DNA of 34,985 nucleotides from Clostridia bacterium (lineage in GTDB: Bacteria > Bacillota > Clostridia > Oscillospirales > CAG-272), in the NCBI GenBank assembly GCA_017631325.1, contig JAGBTM010000004.1:1-34985 (forward strand), read 5' to 3'. Within the stretch, counting starts at the first letter, position 1; each line of letters opens with the position of its first letter. Below the pieces are notes generated by a model. It saw nothing but the letters and a program-made list of their open reading frames with translations, had not been told where the DNA came from and did not search any database. Shown here in pieces: positions 27,059-34,267 of the stretch. A program made the position numbers and the translations under genes.

Positions 27059-28840
27059 ATGGAATTCATAGAAAAATACTTTATTATATTCGCAGCACTT
27101 CTCATCGCGGCAGGCTTTGCACTCGTTGTTCTTTATGCAAAGCGCGATTTGGTCTTACACAAAAGAAAAGCGATTTCATACGAGAATTACAAGAAATACA
27201 AAGGATACTTCACATTTGAACCAAATAAAACCCTTGTAATTCTCGGTGCATCGTACTTGGCGTTGGTGCTTATCGCATCGTTTTTGATAGTTCGCAATGA
27301 CATATTGAGAATCTATTTAATTGCATTTGGTGCAATGGAGCTTTTGGTAGGTTCGAGCTTGGCTCTCTACTACTTCAGCAAGAGCTACAATAAGAACTTA
27401 AGCGAATTTGACTCCATATACGAGAGCATCAATAATAGCTACATCAACAAACAAAGACTCCTTGATTTCATCAAAGTCTTAAAATTAAGACGAGAGGAAA
27501 TCAGGAGCGATATCAAAAAGATCAACGACAACTGCGAGAGCCTCGTTCTGAATTATAAAGGGATCGATGGCTTGACAGAAATCGATAAGCCTTTGTCGGA
27601 CATTATCGTAGCCCAAGAAAGCATTGCAAACGGCTTTGATAATACGATGACAGGCATCTTCACCAAGTCGCTCATTGAATACTTGCAAAGTGGAAAGATC
27701 AGCTCCCATACATATAACCTCTTCAACCCGATTACCAGCGTTGAACTTGAGAAAATATGCACAGGAATACAGGAAGAAAAGAAAAGAATCTTTTCCGCCT
27801 ATATTGTATCGGTATTTGAAAACGCCGAATTCAAAGGCAATCAAGCACTCATCCGCTTGGCTGATGTCTTACGTGCGAACGGTATGTTCAAGGATGCAGA
27901 ATATACGGGGATCATATTGGGATACATTTCAACCCACGAGCAGAACCGAGAAGAAGTTGTAAACTATCTCTACGATAAAAACCTTATCACCTATCAAGTA
28001 TTGCTTGATTGCGAAGAAAAGGAATTCAACTTCATGTTCGACCGTTCGGTAAACAGATACCTTACGGAAAAAGAATTGATTGAATTCATTTCAATCATTA
28101 TCAAGAAAAACAACCACAAATTGGCGAATAAATACCTTGTATTCTGCACTAAGGCTGATTGCGAGAGCATCAAGACCGCCCTCGACATTGCCGCGGCTTC
28201 TAATAAGACCTCCGAACTCTTTGAAGGATACTACCACTTATTGCAGCTTGATAGTGGATACAATGATATCTCAACTCGCTACGAGAGCATCGCACTTACA
28301 TTACGCAACTACTTTGCGAATGACAAAACATCTCTCGATAACATCAATCGCATCATTAATCAGGAAAGTTATTTGGAAAATCAGGTTAGTTTGGATGCAA
28401 TGTACAATCGAGCATTGGCAGATATGCAGCCGATCCTTGATAAATGCTTCAAGTCGTTGCTTTACTACTTCGTCTACGGCAAGGATTATGTAACCCAAGT
28501 CGTTGAAGAAAAGGTTAAGTGGCTATTTGTAGAATATAAAAAGTGTCTGAATGCAAGAGGTCTTTTGTGTCTCGCAGCTTTGCTTGATGGTCTAATGCTC
28601 ATCAGCGTAAAAGATAAGGCGAAAGCAAAAACTATTTGCGACAACATATTGTCCTACGGCAATATTTGTGCTGATTTCGATTACTATCCTTTGAGTGCAA
28701 ATAGCAAGAACAACTACGTGCTTTACGGCAAGGAGATCGTTGAGAACCTTTATACAGGCGATAATCTCCCCGTACTTCGTAACGTAATCATGCACATCGA
28801 AAGCAAGCGATTAATGTTGGATACTTTTAGAACTTTATAA
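27059..28840 (+). CDS. membrane protein with large helical cytoplasmic domain
   Basis: This 593-aa protein has three predicted membrane helices in its first 105 residues (about 7-27, 57-77 and 83-105). A charged, coiled-coil-like segment (about 110-165) follows, then a long alpha-helical, cytoplasmic region rich in paired helices, reminiscent of TPR-like solenoids, with no motif I can name. It starts one base after the stop of the giant gene, indicating coupled translation. Placement between surface protein and phospho-signalling genes suggests a membrane link between them; this is inference. No homology claim is made. Confidence 0.75.
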   Translation: MEFIEKYFIIFAALLIAAGFALVVLYAKRDLVLHKRKAISYENYKKYKGYFTFEPNKTLVILGASYLALVLIASFLIVRNDILRIYLIAFGAMELLVGSSLALYYFSKSYNKNLSEFDSIYESINNSYINKQRLLDFIKVLKLRREEIRSDIKKINDNCESLVLNYKGIDGLTEIDKPLSDIIVAQESIANGFDNTMTGIFTKSLIEYLQSGKISSHTYNLFNPITSVELEKICTGIQEEKKRIFSAYIVSVFENAEFKGNQALIRLADVLRANGMFKDAEYTGIILGYISTHEQNREEVVNYLYDKNLITYQVLLDCEEKEFNFMFDRSVNRYLTEKELIEFISIIIKKNNHKLANKYLVFCTKADCESIKTALDIAAASNKTSELFEGYYHLLQLDSGYNDISTRYESIALTLRNYFANDKTSLDNINRIINQESYLENQVSLDAMYNRALADMQPILDKCFKSLLYYFVYGKDYVTQVVEEKVKWLFVEYKKCLNARGLLCLAALLDGLMLISVKDKAKAKTICDNILSYGNICADFDYYPLSANSKNNYVLYGKEIVENLYTGDNLPVLRNVIMHIESKRLMLDTFRTL

Positions 28841-28851
28841 GGAAAATGCGT

Positions 28852-29913
28852 ATGGAAATGTCACTCGAAAATATAATTGCCAACGGTACATTGATGATAG
28901 ATGTTTCATCGCTTATGGTCGGTCAAAAGGATTTCTTTGTACTTGACCTATACGGAGCATTGAAGAAGCATCAGAAAAAGGTGTACATAAAAAAGGATGC
29001 AAGCGAACAACTGAAAAAGTATTGTGCTTTTTCGGAAAGCGAGCAAGCAGCTCGTGAAGGATTGTTCGTCATTGAGCATTATCAAAAAGAAGGATTGGTT
29101 GTCGAAATTGAATCGATTGCTGATCTGCCGACCGGTAATTTATATATCTTTTCCGAGGACAAGACCTACGCCGAAAAAGAATTAAAAGTAATAAAAAAGA
29201 TTGAGTTCAGCGGGAAAATCAAATTCATGAAAATCGAAAAAGGTTTTCCCGTTGAAATAGAGGTGGAAAAAATGTCAGAAGAAGGAAAAAAAGCAAAACT
29301 TTTAATTAGCATATCTATGGATAACAGCGCCTCTATGAAGGGCGACAAAATGGATAGATTGAAGCAGGCTGTATTCGCTTTCAATGAAAGATTGGAGAGC
29401 GAAGGTCTGCTCGACAGAATTGAATTCTCAACAACGGTCTTCAGCGGATTTAATTGCGTTGTAGCAAAACCGTTTGAGGAAACGGTAATAGCAAAAGAAA
29501 AATTCTTTGCAGGCGGCATTCCGTTTTTAGATTTGTCTATCACCAAAAGCCTTGAAAAGATCAATGATAGAACAAGTGAACTCGAAAAGAATGGAATTCC
29601 TTACTACAAGCCTTGGCTTATTGTTTTGTCAAACGGCGAGAATTTTGGAGATGTCAGCAGCTCGGTAGAAGGAATCAAGAAGATGGCAAGCGACGGAAAA
29701 CTAACCTATTTCCCATTTGCATTATCAGATCGTGAGTTCGATAGCAGCCTACTGCTTCTCCGCAAACTCAAGAAATTCATCACAATTAAAAATGCAATGT
29801 ATGACGAGCTGTTTAATTGGATCTTTACTATAGCAAAGAAAAGAGTTGAAACCCCAATTGATCAATCCTTTGGCATAGATGCAAATTCTTATGATGGATG
29901 GACGGTAAAATGA
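28852..29913 (+). CDS. VWA domain protein with degenerate MIDAS and PIN-like N-terminal region
   Basis: This 353-aa protein has two parts. Residues 1-145 look like a PIN-type alpha/beta domain (strand LMIDVSSLM, then KVYIKKD, then NLYIFSEDKTY). Residues 150-340 are a von Willebrand A domain. Its metal site is only half kept: D157-x-S159-x-S161 is present, but the Thr position is Ile223 and the later Asp is Asn261, so normal Mg-dependent binding is doubtful. I choose ATG 28852 because AAGGA is well spaced; ATG 28846 is the alternative. Its end overlaps the phosphatase start (ATGA). It is the second VWA protein of the cluster and probably a structural partner. Confidence 0.8.
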   Translation: MEMSLENIIANGTLMIDVSSLMVGQKDFFVLDLYGALKKHQKKVYIKKDASEQLKKYCAFSESEQAAREGLFVIEHYQKEGLVVEIESIADLPTGNLYIFSEDKTYAEKELKVIKKIEFSGKIKFMKIEKGFPVEIEVEKMSEEGKKAKLLISISMDNSASMKGDKMDRLKQAVFAFNERLESEGLLDRIEFSTTVFSGFNCVVAKPFEETVIAKEKFFAGGIPFLDLSITKSLEKINDRTSELEKNGIPYYKPWLIVLSNGENFGDVSSSVEGIKKMASDGKLTYFPFALSDREFDSSLLLLRKLKKFITIKNAMYDELFNWIFTIAKKRVETPIDQSFGIDANSYDGWTVK

Positions 29914-30869
29914 TTATAGAAAAATGGAAAAACGTTCAAGCCTACGAAATAGGAAAGTTGCATATATCGCGCAATATGGTTTGCCAAGATAGAACGTTTT
30001 ACAAAGAAGCAAACGGAGTGAAGATAGTTGCACTTGCCGACGGAGCAGGCTCGAAGTCCAAATCGGAAATCGGAGCTGAACTCGTTTGCGAAAAGGTATG
30101 CGAACTGTTTTCAACCAAGTTTATAGACTATCTCCTCTGCTTTGAGGACGAGAAAACAAATCAGGCGAAGCACAAAAAGAACATGGCGAGCCTCAGCAAG
30201 GAAATTATTACATACCTTGTAACTGCATTGAAAGCGAAAGCTCTCGAAATGAATATCGCCGTGGAAGAATTATCCTCCACCTTGCTGTTCTTCGCAATTA
30301 AAGACAATCACTACATTATGGGGCATATTGGAGATGGAGTGATTGCAGGCTTATACAATGAGAATAACGCTTATAGAGTAAGAGTTATATCAGAACCCGA
30401 AAACGGAGAAAGAAGCAATATAACCTTCTTCGTTCCCGACACGAATGCCGCAGAGCATCTGCATCTTCAAGCCGGAAGCATCGACAACTTGAAAGGCGTA
30501 TTGCTGACATCCGATGGTGCAGGAACAGTACTATTTAACGGAACTTCCGTGGACGATAACGTGTATAAGCTCTTTTCCAACTTCCAAAATCAGCAACACA
30601 CAGATTATGCTCAAGTAATATCGAAGTTTTTACGTGAGATCATCTCGAACTACTCAACTGATGATATGAGCTTGAACATTTTGAGATTGGAAGATGCAGA
30701 TACAGGAAAGATAACAAACAATTATGCAGAGTATTTGCTATCCGGCGTTGAATCCCCAAAGCAAATAATTCGAAAATCACAGTACTGCTATTATATTGAT
30801 CCGTCAATAGCTGCAACACAGGAATTTTCGAGCATTGATGAGGTTAAGGAGTATATGAAATGGAGATAA
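29910..30869 (+). CDS. PP2C-family Ser/Thr protein phosphatase
   Basis: This 319-aa cytoplasmic phosphatase has the PP2C (PPM) motifs in order: VCQDR (Asp27), LADGAGS (Asp44-Gly45), SSTLLFF, GHIGDG, LLTSDGAG (Asp202) and TDDMSLNIL (Asp251, Asp252). These are the metal-binding residues, and all are kept, so it should be active. A C-terminal extension of about 55 aa follows the catalytic core. The start overlaps the preceding stop as ATGA. PP2C, kinase and VWA together define the TerY-P triad. The likely substrate is the adjacent kinase or its targets. Confidence 0.88.
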   Translation: MIIEKWKNVQAYEIGKLHISRNMVCQDRTFYKEANGVKIVALADGAGSKSKSEIGAELVCEKVCELFSTKFIDYLLCFEDEKTNQAKHKKNMASLSKEIITYLVTALKAKALEMNIAVEELSSTLLFFAIKDNHYIMGHIGDGVIAGLYNENNAYRVRVISEPENGERSNITFFVPDTNAAEHLHLQAGSIDNLKGVLLTSDGAGTVLFNGTSVDDNVYKLFSNFQNQQHTDYAQVISKFLREIISNYSTDDMSLNILRLEDADTGKITNNYAEYLLSGVESPKQIIRKSQYCYYIDPSIAATQEFSSIDEVKEYMKWR

Positions 30870-32239
30870 GTGTATCAAAAAACAATTACATCTTTATTGA
30901 AGATACCGTTTTCGTATATCCTAACTTTTATTTGCTTCTGAAGAAATATATTGAAACCGTTGAAGCAAACGGACAAAAGCTCACAGTTTTTGTGGACAGC
31001 GGTATTGGAGAAAGAATAGAAAAATACAAAGCGGATCTCAAATTCAAGGAAGCATACTTGTTAGAGGGGTTAATAGACATTCTTGAACAAAAGGGCTTAC
31101 TTCAGAAAATTGAAACCAACAGTTATTTGGACTACACTCTTCTTGAGGCTGAATTCGCAAAATCAAAGAAGGATGCCAAATGCAGCATTATTACCCAAAG
31201 AGATGGCGTATATAATGTTTTCAAAGAGCTGAACAACTCATGCAAGAATCTCACCTTTTATCAGGTTACCGATTCGGGATTTGAGGAATGGCTAGATCAG
31301 GCACAGCTTACAACTCCGAAAGATGCATTCTATCTGCAGGATGACGAGTATGTCAATCGAATCGATACAACAGGAATTGACTATGTCTACTCCCCCAAGT
31401 ATGGATATTTGAAGCTCAATATTTCCTCGCAAATGAATGGTGGCGAAGGTAGCGTTTACAGAACCTACAACAACATGATGGTTAAGATCTTCAAGAAAGA
31501 AAACATAACCTATGTGAACTTTAAAAAGCTATCGGAAATGATAGAGATGAATCTGTACAACCCCTTTATTTGTTGGCCTCGTGATTTGGTCTATGTTGGT
31601 GATGTTTTTGTAGGCTATGTCATGGACGAGGTCAAGGGTGCAGAAACTTTGTTGAGCCTCCGACTACAGAGCTTTTCCGAATATACGCATCCCGAACGAT
31701 TTGAAATATGCTACAACTTCTTGAAGCATATCAAATACCTGCACGATAAAGGAATTCTTATCGGAGATTTGAAGCCCGACAATATATTGGTTAAGTCTCC
31801 GAGCGAGGTTTACTTCATAGACTGCGGATGCTATCAGATTAACGACTATGCGTGTCCCGTATGCCATCCCGAATACACCAAGCGAGTATTCAAAAAGGAC
31901 GAGCTGAAAAAGCAATTGAGAACGGTAGAAGATGAATACTATCCGATCAATAAAATGGCTTTTGAGATAATGATAATGAAAAATCATACCTACAGCCCGG
32001 ACAACATGGATATTGAGAACACAGATAAATCGCAATTCTTCTATCCTCTGGATGTAGATGGCATCGACATTAAGTCGGAAGATATGGCTTTGTGGGCAAA
32101 GTTTCTCACGGCTTCAATGAGAAAATACTTTTATTACTATTTCAAGCAAGGCAAAATTACGGACTTGTCTGAATGGGTAAAGGAATTACAACTGTTTTTA
32201 GAAAAAATCAAAAAGGAGATAAATAGCAATGGACGGTAA
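30860..32239 (+). CDS. divergent Ser/Thr protein kinase with PIN-like N-terminal domain
   Basis: This 459-aa protein has an N-terminal alpha/beta region (about 1-150) similar to that of the upstream VWA protein, then a protein kinase domain (about 185-420). The glycine loop is GGEGS (194-198), the ATP lysine is K209, the catalytic loop is GDLKPDN (Asp303, Lys305, Asn308), and the metal-binding motif is DCG (Asp321) instead of DFG. The HRD His-Arg is replaced by Ile-Gly, as in other TerY-P and YegI-like kinases. Key catalytic residues are present, so activity is likely. A CPVCH segment after DCG could bind metal. The gene overlaps its neighbours by 10 and 11 bases. Confidence 0.87.
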   Translation: MEISVSKNNYIFIEDTVFVYPNFYLLLKKYIETVEANGQKLTVFVDSGIGERIEKYKADLKFKEAYLLEGLIDILEQKGLLQKIETNSYLDYTLLEAEFAKSKKDAKCSIITQRDGVYNVFKELNNSCKNLTFYQVTDSGFEEWLDQAQLTTPKDAFYLQDDEYVNRIDTTGIDYVYSPKYGYLKLNISSQMNGGEGSVYRTYNNMMVKIFKKENITYVNFKKLSEMIEMNLYNPFICWPRDLVYVGDVFVGYVMDEVKGAETLLSLRLQSFSEYTHPERFEICYNFLKHIKYLHDKGILIGDLKPDNILVKSPSEVYFIDCGCYQINDYACPVCHPEYTKRVFKKDELKKQLRTVEDEYYPINKMAFEIMIMKNHTYSPDNMDIENTDKSQFFYPLDVDGIDIKSEDMALWAKFLTASMRKYFYYYFKQGKITDLSEWVKELQLFLEKIKKEINSNGR

Positions 32240-32912
32240 TTTCGATTTCTTTAGCAAACCTACAATGAATGGAGGCATTAAATTGCCTGTATGTCTGATT
32301 TTGGACAAGAGTGGTTCGATGTCAGAAAGAGTTAGAAGTAGCAGAGGCATGGTCGTTAAAATCGATGAGCTTAACAACAACATTCAGGAACTTTTCAGAA
32401 CAATCAGAAATGACTCCAATGCAAGATTGATGAGCGACGTTTGCCTCATTGGATGCGGCGGTGAACATCCAGAAGTTATCAACGGTTATTCGAGCGTTGA
32501 TAAGATTAACTTCGTTCCTCTGACCGCAGGAGGTAGAACTCCCCTCGGCGCGTCCGTTGAGTTGGCTCTCGACCTTCTTCAGAAGCGTAGAGAGTATTAT
32601 AGAAGCGCAGGCATTGAGCATTACAAACCTATTATGATGATTATGTCTGATGGTCAGCCTACCGAGGTAGAAAGCGTTGTTTATAACGCAGCACAGAGAT
32701 GCTCTGACATGGTTAATACCGAAGGATTGAAGGTTCTTCCTATAGGTATCGGTGATAGCGCAAGATTGGATATTTTGGATATGTTCTCCCCCAAGGTAAA
32801 AACTAAATGCATTACCAATATGGACGTGTTCGTAAAACTCTTTGAGATGTTGAGTGTAAGTATGAGCCAATCCGACAACACCGTATTCGATTGGTTAAAT
32901 GATCAGGTTTAA
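32229..32912 (+). CDS. TerY-like VWA domain protein with intact MIDAS
   Basis: This 227-aa protein is almost entirely one von Willebrand A domain of the TerY type. All MIDAS residues are present: D26-x-S28-x-S30 (LDKSGSM), Thr104 (GGRTPLG) and Asp141 (MSDGQPT). TerY proteins form triads with PP2C phosphatases and protein kinases in Ter-associated gene neighbourhoods. It overlaps the kinase gene by 11 bases and has AAAGGAG upstream. With the degenerate VWA protein it may form a pair of scaffold units. Its ligand is unknown. Confidence 0.88.
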   Translation: MDGNFDFFSKPTMNGGIKLPVCLILDKSGSMSERVRSSRGMVVKIDELNNNIQELFRTIRNDSNARLMSDVCLIGCGGEHPEVINGYSSVDKINFVPLTAGGRTPLGASVELALDLLQKRREYYRSAGIEHYKPIMMIMSDGQPTEVESVVYNAAQRCSDMVNTEGLKVLPIGIGDSARLDILDMFSPKVKTKCITNMDVFVKLFEMLSVSMSQSDNTVFDWLNDQV

Positions 32913-32928
32913 TTAGGAGGTAAAATAT

Positions 32929-33366
32929 ATGCGTTGTTCATGCTGTGGAAATGAAATAAGAGAAGATGAGAAATATTGCGATAAATGCGGTCAAAACAAT
33001 GAAGGATATGTAGAAAGAAAGCCTATTGAGAAGGTTGAGATTTATCATCAACAACCTAACAACTCTTCATATAGTCAGCCACAAACTACATACCAACAGA
33101 CTAACATTTATCAACAAACAACTTACCAGGTTACCAAGCCAGAATCGGGTGTAACGACTGCGGCTAAAGTGTTTTTGGTTATAGGAACTATTATTATGGC
33201 GCTAAGTACTTATTTAATTGGCTTGGCATGGTGTATTCCTATGACAATCCATTACTTTAATAAGATTAAGAATGGACAAGCGATTGGAACCGGATTTAAA
33301 GTATGCACTCTGCTTTTTGTAAGTTTGCTAAGCGGTATTTTGATGCTTTGTGACAAAGATCATTAA
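32929..33366 (+). CDS. zinc-ribbon membrane protein
   Basis: This 145-aa protein has an N-terminal zinc ribbon (CSCCGNEI then CDKCG: two Cys pairs), a Gln/Tyr-rich low-complexity linker (about residues 40-80), and two membrane helices (about 83-110 and 120-140) of the TM2/zinc-ribbon style. AGGAGG lies just upstream of the ATG, 16 bases after the TerY-like stop. The ribbon would face the cytoplasm. It ends the cluster and may be a membrane sensor or anchor. Function is inferred only from domain type. Confidence 0.8.
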   Translation: MRCSCCGNEIREDEKYCDKCGQNNEGYVERKPIEKVEIYHQQPNNSSYSQPQTTYQQTNIYQQTTYQVTKPESGVTTAAKVFLVIGTIIMALSTYLIGLAWCIPMTIHYFNKIKNGQAIGTGFKVCTLLFVSLLSGILMLCDKDH

Positions 33367-33381
33367 TCGCATAGTTAAATT

Positions 33382-33417
33382 AGTAGGCGGTGAAAATTTC
33401 ACCGCCTACTGTTTTTA
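33382..33417 (+). terminator. strong terminator of the eight-gene cluster
   Basis: AGTAGGCGGTGA on the left pairs with TCACCGCCTACT (33399-33410) on the right; a T-run follows (33412-33416). It lies about 16 bases after the last stop codon. Confidence 0.9.
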
Positions 33418-33544
33418 TTACTCAAGTTATCTGCAATAATATACATTTTTGAAAAGGTAAAATATAGACAGTCTTTGGCTTTTCACCATAATGCCAAAAT
33501 GCTTTTAACAACAATAAAATAAGATTTATTTACAAACTTTCAAG

Positions 33545-33564
33545 ATGTGCACGCACGTGTACAT
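33545..33564. promoter_or_regulatory. inverted repeat upstream of the lexA-like promoter
   Basis: ATGTGCACG (33545-33553) and CGTGTACAT (33556-33564) are inverted copies with one mismatch and a two-base centre. They end eight bases before the -35 box, an operator or activator position. Confidence 0.5.
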
Positions 33565-33571
33565 CTCCCTC

Positions 33572-33600
33572 TTGACAACTCTAATTTTATATGTTATAAT
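33572..33600 (+). promoter_or_regulatory. consensus sigma-A promoter of the lexA-like gene
   Basis: TTGACA (33572-33577), 17 bases, then TATAAT (33595-33600) with a TG extension: both boxes are perfect. It lies 40 bases before the ATG and rules out starts further upstream in the same frame. Confidence 0.9.
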
Positions 33601-33607
33601 CTAAATG

Positions 33608-33619
33608 TACCAAATGGTA
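33608..33619. promoter_or_regulatory. candidate operator for the lexA-like repressor
   Basis: TACCA-AA-TGGTA is a perfect inverted repeat at the expected transcription start, well placed for autorepression. It differs from the usual Gram-positive SOS box. Confidence 0.45.
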
Positions 33620-33639
33620 ATTATATCTTGGGGGTGCAT

Positions 33640-34254
33640 ATGAGAAGCAAAAACGAAGCTGTGTTCGGTGAGATAATCGAGTTTGTAAATCGTTACTTTG
33701 AGAGGAATGGTCGCTCCCCGTCGACCAGAGAAATCGAAGGTGCAGTAGGACTCTCTCACGTTACTGTGCAGAGATATCTGCAGGTTTTGCGTGAGCGCGG
33801 AGAAATTGAATACGACGGTCACAGAAGTATTGTAACTCAGTTTATGCGTGAGATGTTGGATACGAATCGCGCACAGATGGGAAACAGTATTCCTTGCGGT
33901 GCGCTCGATGACGTGATAGACTCAGAAATAGAACATCTCCGTTTACCGAAAGCAATCACCGGAGAGGGAGAATTCTTTCTGCTTCGTGCACGCGGTGAGT
34001 CAATGATAAAAGCCGGAATTGATGACGGTGACCTCGTCCTTATACGCAAACAGGAAACTGCTAAACAAGGAAATATTGTTGCGTTTCTCTACGACAACGA
34101 GCAAACTACCCTCAAAAGATATAAGCAAACCGACGATGCAATTTACCTTTGTCCCGAAAACGATACAATGCAGCCTATCGTAATTCGCGGAGAAGATCGT
34201 GCAAAGCTTCGCATCCAGGGAGTTGCTACCGGTATCATTAAGAAAATTGGTTGA
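33640..34254 (+). CDS. LexA-like repressor with S24 self-cleavage domain
   Basis: This 204-aa protein has an N-terminal winged-helix DNA-binding domain (residues 1-65, with the recognition region LSHVTVQRYLQVL) and a C-terminal S24 peptidase domain. The Ser-Lys pair is present (Ser121 in RGESM, Lys159 in TTLKRY), with LexA-like spacing. The self-cleavage site is Cys86-Gly87 (IPCGAL) in place of the usual Ala-Gly. ATG 33640 is chosen because the promoter ends 40 bases upstream. The wing and recognition helix differ from classical LexA, so it may regulate a mobile element rather than the SOS regulon. Confidence 0.85.
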   Translation: MRSKNEAVFGEIIEFVNRYFERNGRSPSTREIEGAVGLSHVTVQRYLQVLRERGEIEYDGHRSIVTQFMREMLDTNRAQMGNSIPCGALDDVIDSEIEHLRLPKAITGEGEFFLLRARGESMIKAGIDDGDLVLIRKQETAKQGNIVAFLYDNEQTTLKRYKQTDDAIYLCPENDTMQPIVIRGEDRAKLRIQGVATGIIKKIG

Positions 34255-34267
34255 AAGGAGTTAGCAG

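Noticed and set aside
17304-33366. Tellurite-resistance (ter) operon
   Set aside because: Only the TerY-P triad is present. No TerB, TerC, TerD or TerZ type protein is encoded here, so a tellurite role is not supported.
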